Assembly (NCBI GenBank): GCA_029259915.1
Contig: JAJDED010000033.1
Location: forward strand, 1-64,000
Origin: Planctomycetota bacterium
Lineage (GTDB): Bacteria > Planctomycetota > Planctomycetia > Pirellulales > Lacipirellulaceae
Direction of reading: 5' to 3'
Length of the DNA stretch: 64,000 nt
The notes beneath the pieces are model-generated. The model searched no databases, was not told the origin of the DNA, and saw nothing but the letters and a program-made list of their open reading frames with translations. The first letter of the stretch is position 1, and each line of letters opens with the position of its first letter. The position numbers and the translations under genes were made by a program. Of the stretch, positions 1-8,213 are shown piece by piece.

Positions 1-155
1 AGCCGTCCAGTGTTTCCACTTCTCGAACATTTGTAGATGCCGAACGAAGATCATCAAAAACACCTCGCAGAATGCACTGATGCGATAGCATTGCTTAATG
101 CTTGGTGTGAAAGAACTTATCAATAACTACGTGCCATTCGACGATCAATCCGAAG

Positions 156-644
156 CTAGTTCGCAGAGAGCGGATTGGATGTCGTAGCAGTACGCTTTCT
201 CGCAATGCCACCTCCGACAATTCCTAACACGACACCTACCGCAGGAATTCCTAGGAAAACAAGAAGACCAGTAACAGTTTGCAGTGTGCGTGAGCTTATT
301 GCTCCAAAGAAACCTGATTTGTACACATCCCAAATTCGCTGCTGAGCAACACTGCCAAGTAGCCAACCTGCGAATACAGCAAACAGTATCCAGTAAAGAC
401 CATACCTTTGGAATCCAATCCACCATCGACGCTTTGAATCTGTCCGGGCAGCTATCATTATCCATCCGAACTGTAGTATCGCGGCGAACAGGCATGCCCC
501 CAAGTTTGCGAGCTGCGATACGCCGCCGTTTAACAATCGATATGAATTGAGGATTCGCAAAGCGGTCAAGTCAACTGCAACAACTGTAAGCACCAATAGC
601 AGTCCCAATACAGAGTATTGCAAATTTCGATTGCGTTTTTCCAT
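156..644 (-). CDS. Hypothetical four-helix membrane protein
   Basis: This 162-residue protein is not one I recognise. Four hydrophobic stretches can be seen, at about residues 9-30, 43-65, 81-99 and 120-148, separated by short charged loops (ARTDSKRRWW, ARKRTATT), so it is probably an integral inner-membrane protein. It starts with ATG and lies downstream of the LptC/A-like gene on the same strand, about 100 bp away. The first 155 bases of the window downstream of it show no gene. The function is unknown and the family could be lineage-specific. Confidence 0.55.
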   Translation of the reverse strand: MEKRNRNLQYSVLGLLLVLTVVAVDLTALRILNSYRLLNGGVSQLANLGACLFAAILQFGWIMIAARTDSKRRWWIGFQRYGLYWILFAVFAGWLLGSVAQQRIWDVYKSGFFGAISSRTLQTVTGLLVFLGIPAVGVVLGIVGGGIARKRTATTSNPLSAN

Positions 645-743
645 CCTGCCGCTACCAAGAGTTTTAGGTGTTGCCGAGAAGCTATTGGCAAGGCCGATTG
701 TACATTTTTTGCGAACCTGGGGCGATACCCATAGTGCCGCGAA

Positions 744-3700
744 TCAGCGGCTTGCCGGTTGCCCGGAACCCTGCGGTTGCCGGCCTAGGTCGATTTGGTT
801 CCATTCGCCTTTGACGATGCCTTCGAGTTTTACTTCGCCGGTGGACTGGATGTAGGTCAGCTTGCGGGCTGACTGTTCTGAAAAAGGTGCGCCTACGAAT
901 TCTTGATGGATAAGTGTCGCGGGGCGTTGTCCGTTGCCTTCTAGGACGAACATGGTTTTCGGTTGGTCGTAGGTTGCGCGTTGCGCACGTGCGGTAAATG
1001 TGCCGCGCTCGCCGGCGGGGCCTTCGATGGTGACATTGCCGGCGGCAAACAACTCGACCGCACCCAAACGCGACGATCCGTTCGCGCGATTCATAGGGCT
1101 TTCGGCGATTCCGAGTTGCTCGCTAGTGATCCATATGGTTCCCGGCCCTGGGGAACCGCGTAGCGAAATTTCGAGTTTTTGCTCCCAGGCATCGACCGGT
1201 CCGTAAACCGACTTGGTATTGCCAAACACTTCCACCCGCCGCTGGTGCAAATTTCCGCGTACGCCTCGCCGGAAATCAACCCGCAGATAACCGAGCCGTT
1301 GTGATGGCCGATTTCTGCCGCCACTTGGCAAAACCTGGCCTCCGAGTTTGGATCCGCCGGAAAGGTGGACCGATTCCAGCCTGCCCGGTCCTACGCCAGT
1401 GATGTTGCCCGTCTGTTGATTGACGGCGATTGACTCGAGGGTCATGTCTTGGATCGAGGTCACGCCACCGGCGTCGCGCTGTTGGAACTTTGCCCGCACA
1501 CCTTCCCAGCACTCGATTTGTTCCAGTTGCGTTTCTCCCTGCCGCGTTGCGCCGTCAAATTGCACGGGTGCTGAGAGTACTGCCACGAGTTTTTCGGTAT
1601 CCAGCGTACCGTCCTGGGTGCGCGCTTTCACGCGGCCGCGGAATGTGATGCGATCTTGGTCGAGCTCCATTCCATTTTGCCAGCGGATGGCCAGTTTGGT
1701 TGGCGAAGTCAATTGCCGACCGTTCAAATCACGATGCAGCGGCAGCTCCATTTCTCCCGGCGAATCGATCCACGCCCGACTGGTGCCGCGATTGATTCTT
1801 AGGCTGTTGGCATGAAGCGTAACGCCCGACGCGGTGATCGAAGCCGCCTCGCCTTGCAGAGTAATCTCGGCGTTGGGAGTGTCGGCATCTTTCACGCGGA
1901 GTTGATCTGCCTTGACGACTAGTGGTTCGCTGGCGGTTGTGTTGGTTGCCGTTTCGCGAAAATCGACATTTCCGGTGACTTCAATCTGGCTTACCTCGGG
2001 ACGGCGCTGCCGCATAGCTAATTCTACGTTGAGCTCGTCGCCTACGACACGATAAGTGCGTTTGTCACCGCTGCCGGGGCCTCGGAAAGTTTTTCGACTG
2101 CGCGAAGCATTGGCTCCATCGGCAGTCGCCAAAACTAAATCGCTGGAAAGGTACTGCACCGCGACATCGAGTTGATTGACTTTGCCACTTAACTCAGCCG
2201 ATTCGATTGCGACGTGTCCGCTGGCGACAATTCGCTCAGGCACGACGTCGGCGGGCAGTAGGTCGGCTTCCGAACCATCACCCTTGCGTTCGCGAAGCAA
2301 GACTTCCATGTTGTCAGCCCACAGTCTACCCATGCCGACCATATCGAGTTTAGGTCGTCCATGGAGCGACATCACCGGTCGTCCCTGGATCCGTTCGAGC
2401 CGCAACGATTCGGTCCAACGCGCCTCGAAGGGCTGGGCACGCCGATCGCCGGTGAGTGCGCGAATCCAACCGTTGCCCGCCGCCAATAGATTGCCGATCC
2501 GCGCGGTCGAATCACGCGGAGGGGCTTGGTAGCGAATCATCGGAGCGTGGATTTCGCTGCCTTGGTAGGTCAGCACCACTTCGTCTTGACTATCGAATGT
2601 TGCACGCCGCGAAACGATTTCCAATCGCATACGTCTACATCTGGCCGTAGCCTCTAGCGACGGAACATCCAATTGCACCTGGATTTCGTCGGAACCCAGC
2701 GCTTCGATCATTGCGGGCTTCAACCCGGAGAACGCATGGGGCTTGCCGCCAACAGCAACTGCCCTTTCCGATTCCTGCCTGTCGGCGTGAACCGTTTCTT
2801 CGTCGCTTGCCAGATAAAGATTCAACCTGTCGCAAAACAGCTGATCGCGAACGCCCGAGGCGTGCTGCTGAATAAGCTGGACCTGATCGACGAACGATGC
2901 CATTTGATTCGCAAAATCGAAACGAAATCGACCGCGACTGGCAATTTTGATTGGCGGCGGGGCCACTTCGGAATCTCCTGCCGGCGGAGTGTCTAACCAC
3001 TGCATTTTCTCCGGAGCAAGCTGCGCCCGAACTTCGTGCAGGATCTCCAGTGAGTCGATCGCGCCGATTTGTGGACCAGCGCTACCAGCTTGGGCACTTT
3101 CCACGGCCACCAGTCGCATTTCCAGTACGCGTCCGCGACCCCAATGGCGACCCACCTGCATCTCCACTTTTTCTTCCGTGCGGATTAGGTCTTCGTTCAT
3201 GTACAAGTCGCGCGTGGTCAACAGTAGATCGTCGTGTGGCCCTGGCTCGTGCATATCGCTACGAATGACGATGTCGCCCACGAGCTTTCCCCATTGGATT
3301 CGTCCCAAACCACCCAAACCGGAACGAAAACCCTCGTCCATTTGCAATACCGCGCCATGCGGCGCTTCGAGAACGATGGCATCACGTGGAGGCGGTTCGC
3401 CTTGGACGCGCGCACGGGGGAAAAACAGCATCACACACTGATTCACTCGTATTTGGCCATCGTCCCGCGGCTCGTAATCGTCTAGCACGATCATCACGCT
3501 GCCGGTTTCCAATGTCTTGGGCGGAGCGGCACGTGTCCAATGGCCGACGGGAAAATACGCAGAGAGCAACTTGCGAACCCTGTGCGGGGTGGCATAGGGC
3601 TTGCGGGTTGCTGTAGACGCGGTCGGTTCCTGGCGTTCACCGGATGCGGCCGGCTCCAGAAACGGCACGGCCAAAAGCACGTAAGCCTGATACACCGCCA

Positions 3701-3746
3701 CTGTCACGGCAAAGGCGATCGCAGCGTGCATCAAACGAGTGAACAT
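744..3746 (-). CDS. Giant LptC/LptA (OstA)-like LPS transport protein
   Basis: About 1000 residues with one N-terminal membrane helix (about residues 5-30 from the chosen ATG), followed by a long, beta-rich, periplasmic-looking body with many short strands and repeated 'GxV.....G' patterns. No catalytic motif is visible. It lies directly downstream of kdsC and kpsF/kdsD, the order in which enterobacteria have kdsD-kdsC-lptC-lptA. From context and the beta-rich repeat character I infer an LptC/LptA-type bridge protein for lipopolysaccharide transport. It is far larger than LptC (about 190 residues) or LptA (about 185), so it may contain many OstA-like repeats. The frame is open to 3818, but the upstream part holds a degenerate repeat (3753-3778), so I chose the ATG at 3746. 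A generic AsmA/DUF-type protein is an alternative. Confidence 0.6.
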   Translation of the reverse strand: MFTRLMHAAIAFAVTVAVYQAYVLLAVPFLEPAASGERQEPTASTATRKPYATPHRVRKLLSAYFPVGHWTRAAPPKTLETGSVMIVLDDYEPRDDGQIRVNQCVMLFFPRARVQGEPPPRDAIVLEAPHGAVLQMDEGFRSGLGGLGRIQWGKLVGDIVIRSDMHEPGPHDDLLLTTRDLYMNEDLIRTEEKVEMQVGRHWGRGRVLEMRLVAVESAQAGSAGPQIGAIDSLEILHEVRAQLAPEKMQWLDTPPAGDSEVAPPPIKIASRGRFRFDFANQMASFVDQVQLIQQHASGVRDQLFCDRLNLYLASDEETVHADRQESERAVAVGGKPHAFSGLKPAMIEALGSDEIQVQLDVPSLEATARCRRMRLEIVSRRATFDSQDEVVLTYQGSEIHAPMIRYQAPPRDSTARIGNLLAAGNGWIRALTGDRRAQPFEARWTESLRLERIQGRPVMSLHGRPKLDMVGMGRLWADNMEVLLRERKGDGSEADLLPADVVPERIVASGHVAIESAELSGKVNQLDVAVQYLSSDLVLATADGANASRSRKTFRGPGSGDKRTYRVVGDELNVELAMRQRRPEVSQIEVTGNVDFRETATNTTASEPLVVKADQLRVKDADTPNAEITLQGEAASITASGVTLHANSLRINRGTSRAWIDSPGEMELPLHRDLNGRQLTSPTKLAIRWQNGMELDQDRITFRGRVKARTQDGTLDTEKLVAVLSAPVQFDGATRQGETQLEQIECWEGVRAKFQQRDAGGVTSIQDMTLESIAVNQQTGNITGVGPGRLESVHLSGGSKLGGQVLPSGGRNRPSQRLGYLRVDFRRGVRGNLHQRRVEVFGNTKSVYGPVDAWEQKLEISLRGSPGPGTIWITSEQLGIAESPMNRANGSSRLGAVELFAAGNVTIEGPAGERGTFTARAQRATYDQPKTMFVLEGNGQRPATLIHQEFVGAPFSEQSARKLTYIQSTGEVKLEGIVKGEWNQIDLGRQPQGSGQPASR

Positions 3747-3752
3747 GGAAGT

Positions 3753-3778
3753 GAATGCGGGATTCGGAATTCGGATTG
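3753..3778. repeat. Degenerate GGATTCGGAATTC tract
   Basis: A short run of degenerate 7-8-mers (GGGATTCGGAATTCGGATT) lies between kdsC and the LptC/A-like gene. It is one of several short-word tracts at gene borders in this window, and it argues that the coding region begins downstream at 3746 and not at 3818. Confidence 0.5.
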
Positions 3779-3838
3779 TCGCCACGGCGACTCGCCTGTG
3801 GAGAGCGGATTTTTGCAAGTGCCCCGGTTACTCCGGGA

Positions 3839-4363
3839 CTAACTCTTGTATTTGCGTACTGCGGAGTCCCAACGGTCGGTGTTTTTCAAAAGTAGTTCGA
3901 TAACTTCACGCACTGCCCCGCATCCGCCTCGGACACTGGTGGTGTAATCGGCGGCGGAACGCACCTCTTCTGCCGCATCGGCGACCGCGACGCCCAAGCC
4001 CACATGGTCGATCACGGCCAAGTCGGGCAGATCGTCGCCGAGGTAACAAACCTGTTCGAGGGTATGATCTGCTTCACTGCAAATCGAACGTACCACTTCC
4101 AGTTTGTTGTCGATTCCTTGCCGAAGAATCGCGATATCCAACTCCGCAGCGCGTAGCTTCACCACCTGTGAACTGCGGCCCGTAACAATGCCAAATTGCC
4201 CACCACTTTGTTGCCAAAGCCGGATACCCTGCCCGTCGCGAATATGAAACTGCTTGGACTCGACACCCTGGTTGTCAAAAATAAGCCGACCATCGGTCAG
4301 CACCCCATCCACGTCGGAAAGGACAAGACGAATCGCAGCACATTTTTCTGCAAGTTTAGTCAT
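3839..4363 (-). CDS. kdsC: 3-deoxy-D-manno-octulosonate 8-phosphate phosphatase
   Basis: KdsC of the HAD superfamily removes the phosphate from Kdo-8-phosphate in the cytoplasm to give Kdo for the lipopolysaccharide core. The 174-residue length is typical. HAD motif I is SDVDGVLTDG with Asp17 and Asp19. Motif II is the Thr of IVTGRSS, and motif IV is YLGDDLPD near residues 107-114. There is no cap domain, as in the tetrameric C0-type KdsC. The gene sits between kpsF/kdsD upstream and the LptC/A-like gene downstream, which supports Kdo and not another HAD substrate. Confidence 0.93.
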   Translation of the reverse strand: MTKLAEKCAAIRLVLSDVDGVLTDGRLIFDNQGVESKQFHIRDGQGIRLWQQSGGQFGIVTGRSSQVVKLRAAELDIAILRQGIDNKLEVVRSICSEADHTLEQVCYLGDDLPDLAVIDHVGLGVAVADAAEEVRSAADYTTSVRGGCGAVREVIELLLKNTDRWDSAVRKYKS

Positions 4364-4394
4364 AAAAAATCAATAAGATCCGCGTTTGCTTAAT

Positions 4395-4431
4395 CCCTTC
4401 CCCTTTCCACTTTTCAATTTCCCCTTTCCCA
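4395..4431. repeat. Degenerate CCCTTTCC pyrimidine tract
   Basis: A run of near-identical words (CCCTTCCCCTTTCC, CCCCTTTCCC) fills most of the 70-bp gap between kpsF and kdsC. It looks like a border repeat and not a regulatory site. On the minus strand it is purine-rich (GGGAAAGGGG). Confidence 0.5.
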
Positions 4432-4433
4432 CT

Positions 4434-5531
4434 TCAGTCCTCGTACTCGTCCGCAGGATAAATGCGAACAATCGTCGGACCGTTATCCTCGGGGGCGTGG
4501 GCAGTTGTCGGTTCGGGCAACATGCCGACGATGTCGGTGACATCGATCATCCCCACCGGGCGGCCATCGGCGTCGACGACCGGCAGTTCGCTAATTTTTC
4601 TCTCGGCAAGGATCTCGATCGCTGCGCTCATCGGTTGCCCTTCTTGGACGGTCGTGGGAGCGGTAATCATCACCTCGCCAGCCGGACGGTCGAGCGCCGC
4701 GTCTTGCCGTTGTTCGATGAGTCGGGCCAGATCGCTGTCGGTAAACAAACCTGCCAGGCGACCTTGTCGATCGGTAAGCATGATTGCCCCGCTCCGCCGG
4801 CCTGGCTTGGTGCAGGTGACTAGTACTTTGCGAATCGTGTCGTCGGCCCGCGCCAGTCGGCACTCGTCGAGAGGGCGCATGTGGTCTTCGACATGCGAGA
4901 GTTTCAATCCAAGCGATCCGCCTGGATGGAAACGGGCGAAATCCTCCGCGCCAAAACCTTTTAGTCGGCTCACCACCAAGGCCAACGCATCTCCCAAGGC
5001 AAGCATCGCTGCCGTGCTGGTGCTCGGCGCCAGGCCGAGCGAACAGGCTTCGTCCAAATCGCCCGTGGGCAAAACAATTTGAGCAGTTCGACCCAACGTG
5101 CTTTGAGCGTTTGCAGTGATGGCAACAATTGGCACACCCAATTGCGCAAATGACGGGAGCAGTTGCGCCACCTCGGCCGTTTCGCCGCTTTGCGAAAGCA
5201 CCAATGCTACGTCGTACGGATGCAGACGACCCAAGTCGCCGTGAAATGCTTCGGCGGGATGCAAAAAATGGGCCCGGGTGCCGGTCGAAGCAAACGTGGC
5301 GGTAAGCTTTTGACCGATCAATCCTGCCTTGCCGATGCCGGTGACAATCAGATTGCCATCGAGTTTTACTAGCATGTCGACCGCGCGAGAAAAACTACGA
5401 TCGAGTTTTTCGACCAACTCGGTCAATGCGTGGGCTTCGGCGGCAATCACTTCGCGACCGAATTGGAGAACATCTTCATCCGAACGTGGAGCGACCGCTG
5501 GCCGCGCACGCCGCGCTGCTTGAGGTTTCAT
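4434..5531 (-). CDS. kdsD: D-arabinose 5-phosphate isomerase (KpsF/GutQ family)
   Basis: The enzyme converts ribulose 5-phosphate to arabinose 5-phosphate, the first step towards Kdo. The N-terminal SIS domain shows VTGIGKAGLIGQK and LSQSGETAEV, and the GLAPSTSTAAMLALGDALA segment is typical of KpsF. A pair of CBS domains follows (about residues 220-350; KISELPVVDADGRPVGMID). The frame is open further upstream, to 5666, but that part overlaps the preceding gene. The ATG at 5531 has AAGGAAG about 9 bases upstream, so I chose it, giving 365 residues against about 325-330 in E. coli. The product feeds the pathway that includes the adjacent kdsC. Confidence 0.92.
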   Translation of the reverse strand: MKPQAARRARPAVAPRSDEDVLQFGREVIAAEAHALTELVEKLDRSFSRAVDMLVKLDGNLIVTGIGKAGLIGQKLTATFASTGTRAHFLHPAEAFHGDLGRLHPYDVALVLSQSGETAEVAQLLPSFAQLGVPIVAITANAQSTLGRTAQIVLPTGDLDEACSLGLAPSTSTAAMLALGDALALVVSRLKGFGAEDFARFHPGGSLGLKLSHVEDHMRPLDECRLARADDTIRKVLVTCTKPGRRSGAIMLTDRQGRLAGLFTDSDLARLIEQRQDAALDRPAGEVMITAPTTVQEGQPMSAAIEILAERKISELPVVDADGRPVGMIDVTDIVGMLPEPTTAHAPEDNGPTIVRIYPADEYED

Positions 5532-5625
5532 CGAACCGTCTTCCTTGACGAAGCGAGTGTGGCGGGGAAATAGGAGCGGCGGATTGTAGGGAATCGCCCG
5601 CATTGCCACAACGCGAACACGGGTG

Positions 5626-6435
5626 CTAGCACATAGCGCGGAGACTCTGCTCCCGACGCCATGCAAAGTTCTTGCTCCGCCACACGATCAGACCTGCCAC
5701 CAAAACCGGCAGTAGCAATTGGCAACACTGCCAGGGATCGCTAGCGTACCAAGCCCAGACGTCGTGCAGGGAGTTGGACATGAAAAAGTAGGGGATGCTC
5801 ATCATGACCATGTCGGCTCCCAACGGTTCGCCGGTCTCCAGGTTGATGGGATTGCCGGGAAATCGATCGACGAAACCACACTTAAAAGTGCCCACGTGTA
5901 CCGCGAGAACCAGCGCTGCCAAGGTAATCCATTGCCAGCCCACACCCGCGCGGGATGCCCGTCGCGACAGGAAGAGCAGCACGGCAGCAGGCATGACAAA
6001 GACACACCAACCGATGAACCCGTACATTATGAGATACTCACTCGTGGATACGATACCGTCGTTGGACGGATCTTCGATACCCGTCAGCTTCATAGCACTA
6101 ACCACTACGACTGCGAGAATCAGGTAAGTACTGACCCAAGCCGTGATTAGTAATACCAGAGGCCCGAACAGAAAAGTCAACAACGGCCAACGGCCGCACC
6201 AATGCCGCCGTTGGAACTCGCGGACGGACTTTTTGACCAGCGTTTTTTGATCGCCAAGCCGTTGGGCTGCTTGGGTAGCGGCGGCTGGCTCGTCGAGACC
6301 GCTTGTCAGCAGTTCTTCGGTAAGATCGCGATGGTGGTCGGCCAATTCCGCGGCTGTTTTCTGTGCATAATCGACCGGCAAACCGCGGCGGACCAAATCT
6401 GTCTGAAAACCTTCAAGCAGTTTTTGCGTGTTCAT
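5626..6435 (-). CDS. HAAS-domain membrane protein, PadR partner
   Basis: A 269-residue protein. The N-terminal 70 residues form a helical domain (ADHHRDLTEELL....AAQRLGDQKTLV) like the HAAS/DUF1700 domain that is usually co-encoded with PadR regulators. It is followed by about five membrane helices (about residues 85-110, 132-155, 165-185, 205-222 and 235-252). The start overlaps the end of the PadR gene by 23 bases and is preceded inside that gene by AAGGAGG at 5-base spacing, so the two are translationally linked. The cargo or signal is unknown. Confidence 0.75.
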   Translation of the reverse strand: MNTQKLLEGFQTDLVRRGLPVDYAQKTAAELADHHRDLTEELLTSGLDEPAAATQAAQRLGDQKTLVKKSVREFQRRHWCGRWPLLTFLFGPLVLLITAWVSTYLILAVVVVSAMKLTGIEDPSNDGIVSTSEYLIMYGFIGWCVFVMPAAVLLFLSRRASRAGVGWQWITLAALVLAVHVGTFKCGFVDRFPGNPINLETGEPLGADMVMMSIPYFFMSNSLHDVWAWYASDPWQCCQLLLPVLVAGLIVWRSKNFAWRREQSLRAMC

Positions 6436-6790
6436 ACTTGCCTCCTTGCAAGATGCGGCCCACCGATGAAACCACCTGGGACCATTGCGCCTGGGATTGG
6501 GCCTTCTGTTTGTGGCCCTTAGTGGTTACGCGATACACAACCCGACTGCGACCACCGACGTCGATCCGCCGCGAAGACAAATCGCCCCGCTCGGCCAGTT
6601 TATGCAGCAACGGATAAATGCACCCCTCGCCGAATTCGAGAGTTTCGCCGCTGGCCTCTTTGATCGCTTGCACCAGTTCATAACCGTACATGGGCCGTTG
6701 GCTCAAAAGTTCGAGCACAACCAGCTCTGGCACACCATTCAAAAAGTCGGGATTGGTTCGTCGTTTGCTCGTGGCGAAGGAGGTGCTCAT
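6413..6790 (-). CDS. PadR-family transcriptional regulator
   Basis: A 125-residue winged-helix protein with the PadR core LELLSQRPMYGYELVQAI, then GCIYPLLHKLAERGDL and a wing ending in RVVYRVTTKGHKQ. PadR proteins usually repress a linked membrane protein or exporter. Here the linked gene is the HAAS membrane protein that it overlaps. It has no long C-terminal dimerisation helix beyond about 35 residues, so it belongs to the small PadR-s2 group. An inverted repeat just upstream may be its operator. Confidence 0.9.
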   Translation of the reverse strand: MSTSFATSKRRTNPDFLNGVPELVVLELLSQRPMYGYELVQAIKEASGETLEFGEGCIYPLLHKLAERGDLSSRRIDVGGRSRVVYRVTTKGHKQKAQSQAQWSQVVSSVGRILQGGKYEHAKTA

Positions 6791-6801
6791 GACGGCGGAC
6801 G

Positions 6802-6822
6802 ATACCTATTGGTTTGAGGTAT
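6802..6822 (-). promoter_or_regulatory. Candidate PadR operator
   Basis: ATACCT (6802-6807) and AGGTAT (6817-6822) form a perfect 6-bp inverted repeat with a 9-bp spacer, 12 bases upstream of the PadR start codon. PadR proteins commonly bind such dyads in their own promoters. The assignment is inference from position. Confidence 0.45.
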
Positions 6823-6882
6823 GTCCAGAACAGTTTTCTAAACGCAAAAAAACTTCGTGGTGGGTCAGTTACCCTTGCTTTC

Positions 6883-7070
6883 TTGGCCGAAGGCCATTTT
6901 CAACGTAGCCTGGGGCTACGCCCCAGGTTTAAGATTTTTTCATGTGTGTTCGGCTGAAAGCCGTATTCACTTGCGCTTTAGGTAAATATGGCCTTTGGCC
7001 AAACAATGTTTCTACCTTTTGATCCCTGGGGCGTTGCCCCAGGCTACGGTGAAGTGAGGCCTTCGGCCAA
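6883..7070. repeat. Inverted pair of double-hairpin modules
   Basis: The left module has the hairpin GGCCGAAGGCC, about 11 bases, then GTAGCCTGGGGC-tac-GCCCCAGG. The right module is the same plan on the other strand: CCTGGGGC-gtt-GCCCCAGG-CTACG, then GGCCTTCGGCC. About 95 bases lie between the two, including a third small stem GGCCtttGGCC. It lies between the PadR gene and a candidate RNA. It resembles REP/BIME-type or MITE-like elements. The same plan recurs at 52509-52784. Confidence 0.75.
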
Positions 7071-7136
7071 ATTGACACACCGCAAAAAAAACTGAGAACC
7101 GTACGGTAGAAACAAACGTACTCAAAAAGAGGCGCT

Positions 7137-7163
7137 GGCTAATAGCTAATAGCTGATAGCTCG
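7137..7163. repeat. Degenerate TAGCTAA tract
   Basis: Three to four copies of a 7-mer (GCTAATAGCTAATAGCTGATAGCT) lie just after the poly-A/T end of the candidate RNA. A fragment with the same words (TAGCTATTGGCTGTTGG) is visible near 23817-23834, beside scpB. Confidence 0.55.
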
Positions 7164-7173
7164 ATGGGCGCAT

Positions 7174-7237
7174 AAAAATGCTCCCAGAAAAGCACACGTC
7201 CCAGGGGGGCAAAGGACGTTGATACCTTTCCGGGAGC
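7174..7237 (-). terminator. Long intrinsic terminator-like hairpin
   Basis: Reading the minus strand, GCTCCC-GGAAAG...ACGTCC pairs with GGACGT...CTTTTC-GGGAGC (outer arms 7232-7237 and 7180-7185), followed directly by ATTTTT. The stem is long and nearly continuous, so the fold is well supported. It could end the candidate RNA just upstream of it. Confidence 0.65.
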
Positions 7238-7400
7238 GATTGGACGCAATGACGCTTGCGGTCAGGCGGACGCACGAGTGTGTCAGCTCATGCGACGGGG
7301 AGTGTATCGCAGCGGTGGGTGGCATCCGTGCCTACTCCAACCGCTCCGCGGGTCAACCTGTGTGAAACGAGCCGACCCACCACGTGGTCCCTTTTGAGTC
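7174..7400 (-). ncRNA. Candidate structured RNA of unknown class
   Basis: On the minus strand this non-coding stretch has an outer stem GTGGGT/ACCCAC (7375-7380 with 7316-7321) enclosing GGGTCGGCTC...GGTTGACCC and GGCAcggaTGCC. It ends in a long hairpin with a T run, as a transcript would. It shows none of the hallmarks I would expect of RNase P RNA, tmRNA or SRP RNA. The 5' end near 7400 is a guess. A 6S-like or lineage-specific RNA, or a structured repeat, are all possible. Confidence 0.35.
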
Positions 7401-7715
7401 TATTCCTTGCAGCTAAAGTTTTGTGAATTTGCCGCCCTTGCTGCCGCTCGGGATTAACTTTTTGTTTTCACGATTGCGAAACTGTGTGTTGGCTTCCTTG
7501 CCTTCGCGTGACCTTAAAAGGTTTTGTTTCGTTCGTGGGTCGGGAGAATACGGCAGGGAAAAATCTCGGTCAAGGTCGGTTTGCAATGAGAATCGAAAAA
7601 CTTTTTGGAAGATTTCTTTTGCTTGCGAACCACAATCAATCGGTCCGCCTTGGGTAGTGTGGTTGCGATTGCAAGATCAAAAATGTAGTGGCTGCAATGC
7701 AGTGCGATGCTAGCA
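7401..7715. other. Intergenic stretch, nothing recognised
   Basis: About 315 bases between the candidate RNA and the helix-hairpin-helix gene. No coding frame with a plausible start, no tRNA and no clear terminator is visible. It may hold the promoter of the minus-strand RNA (TTCACA at about 7420-7425 on the minus strand is a weak -35). Confidence 0.4.
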
Positions 7716-8150
7716 TCAGGCCGCGAGATTTTTTTGTGCTTGTTGCGCGCATCGTATCCACGCGTTCACCTCTTTTACGCTTGGTTTCGGTTGTTGCGGC
7801 AACCATTCGGAAGCGTCCGCTGCGCGGCAGGACTTTTCCAACTCCGACAACAGTTCAGTAGGCGTAAAACGCGCAATCCGCTGCGCCGACGAAAAACCTG
7901 CCGCGGCAAGCCTTCGCGCCGCTTCGGCAGGCAATCCCGGAGCGTCGACCAAAAGTCGCGTCTCGCGCTGCCAATCGGCCACTATTCTCGAGGAAAAACG
8001 CTCATCCTGCAGGCGTTCGGCTACCGCTTGCGGTTTCGCCGCCAAGAGCTGCGTCACCGTGCGCACCCCCAATTGCGTCAGTCGCCCCGCGATTCGCGGC
8101 CCCAGCGACAACACATCCGCCACATTGCTTTGGTGAGTCCAGCGTGTCAT
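7716..8150 (-). CDS. DUF4332-like helix-hairpin-helix protein
   Basis: A 144-residue helical protein with two helix-hairpin-helix-like stretches: VLSLGPRIAGRLTQLGVRTVTQLLAAKP near residue 13 and LVDAPGLPAEAARRLAAAGFSSAQRIA near residue 67. This layout is that of DUF4332 proteins, which are thought to bind DNA non-specifically, although their role is not established. There is no signal peptide and no catalytic motif. It is followed upstream, on the same strand, by a Uma2 gene. I am fairly sure of the fold and not of any function. Confidence 0.65.
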   Translation of the reverse strand: MTRWTHQSNVADVLSLGPRIAGRLTQLGVRTVTQLLAAKPQAVAERLQDERFSSRIVADWQRETRLLVDAPGLPAEAARRLAAAGFSSAQRIARFTPTELLSELEKSCRAADASEWLPQQPKPSVKEVNAWIRCAQQAQKNLAA

Positions 8151-8213
8151 GCGCGGGATACTAGGCGCTGGGCAAGGCGGTGTGAAGAGCGATTAAGCCC
8201 CAGGATATTTCGC

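Noticed and set aside
7174..7400. RNase P RNA, tmRNA or SRP RNA at this site
   Set aside because: None of the conserved cores (GAGGAAAGTCC, the tmRNA ends with TTCGA, GGAAGCAGC-type SRP loop) is present, so only an unknown RNA is proposed.
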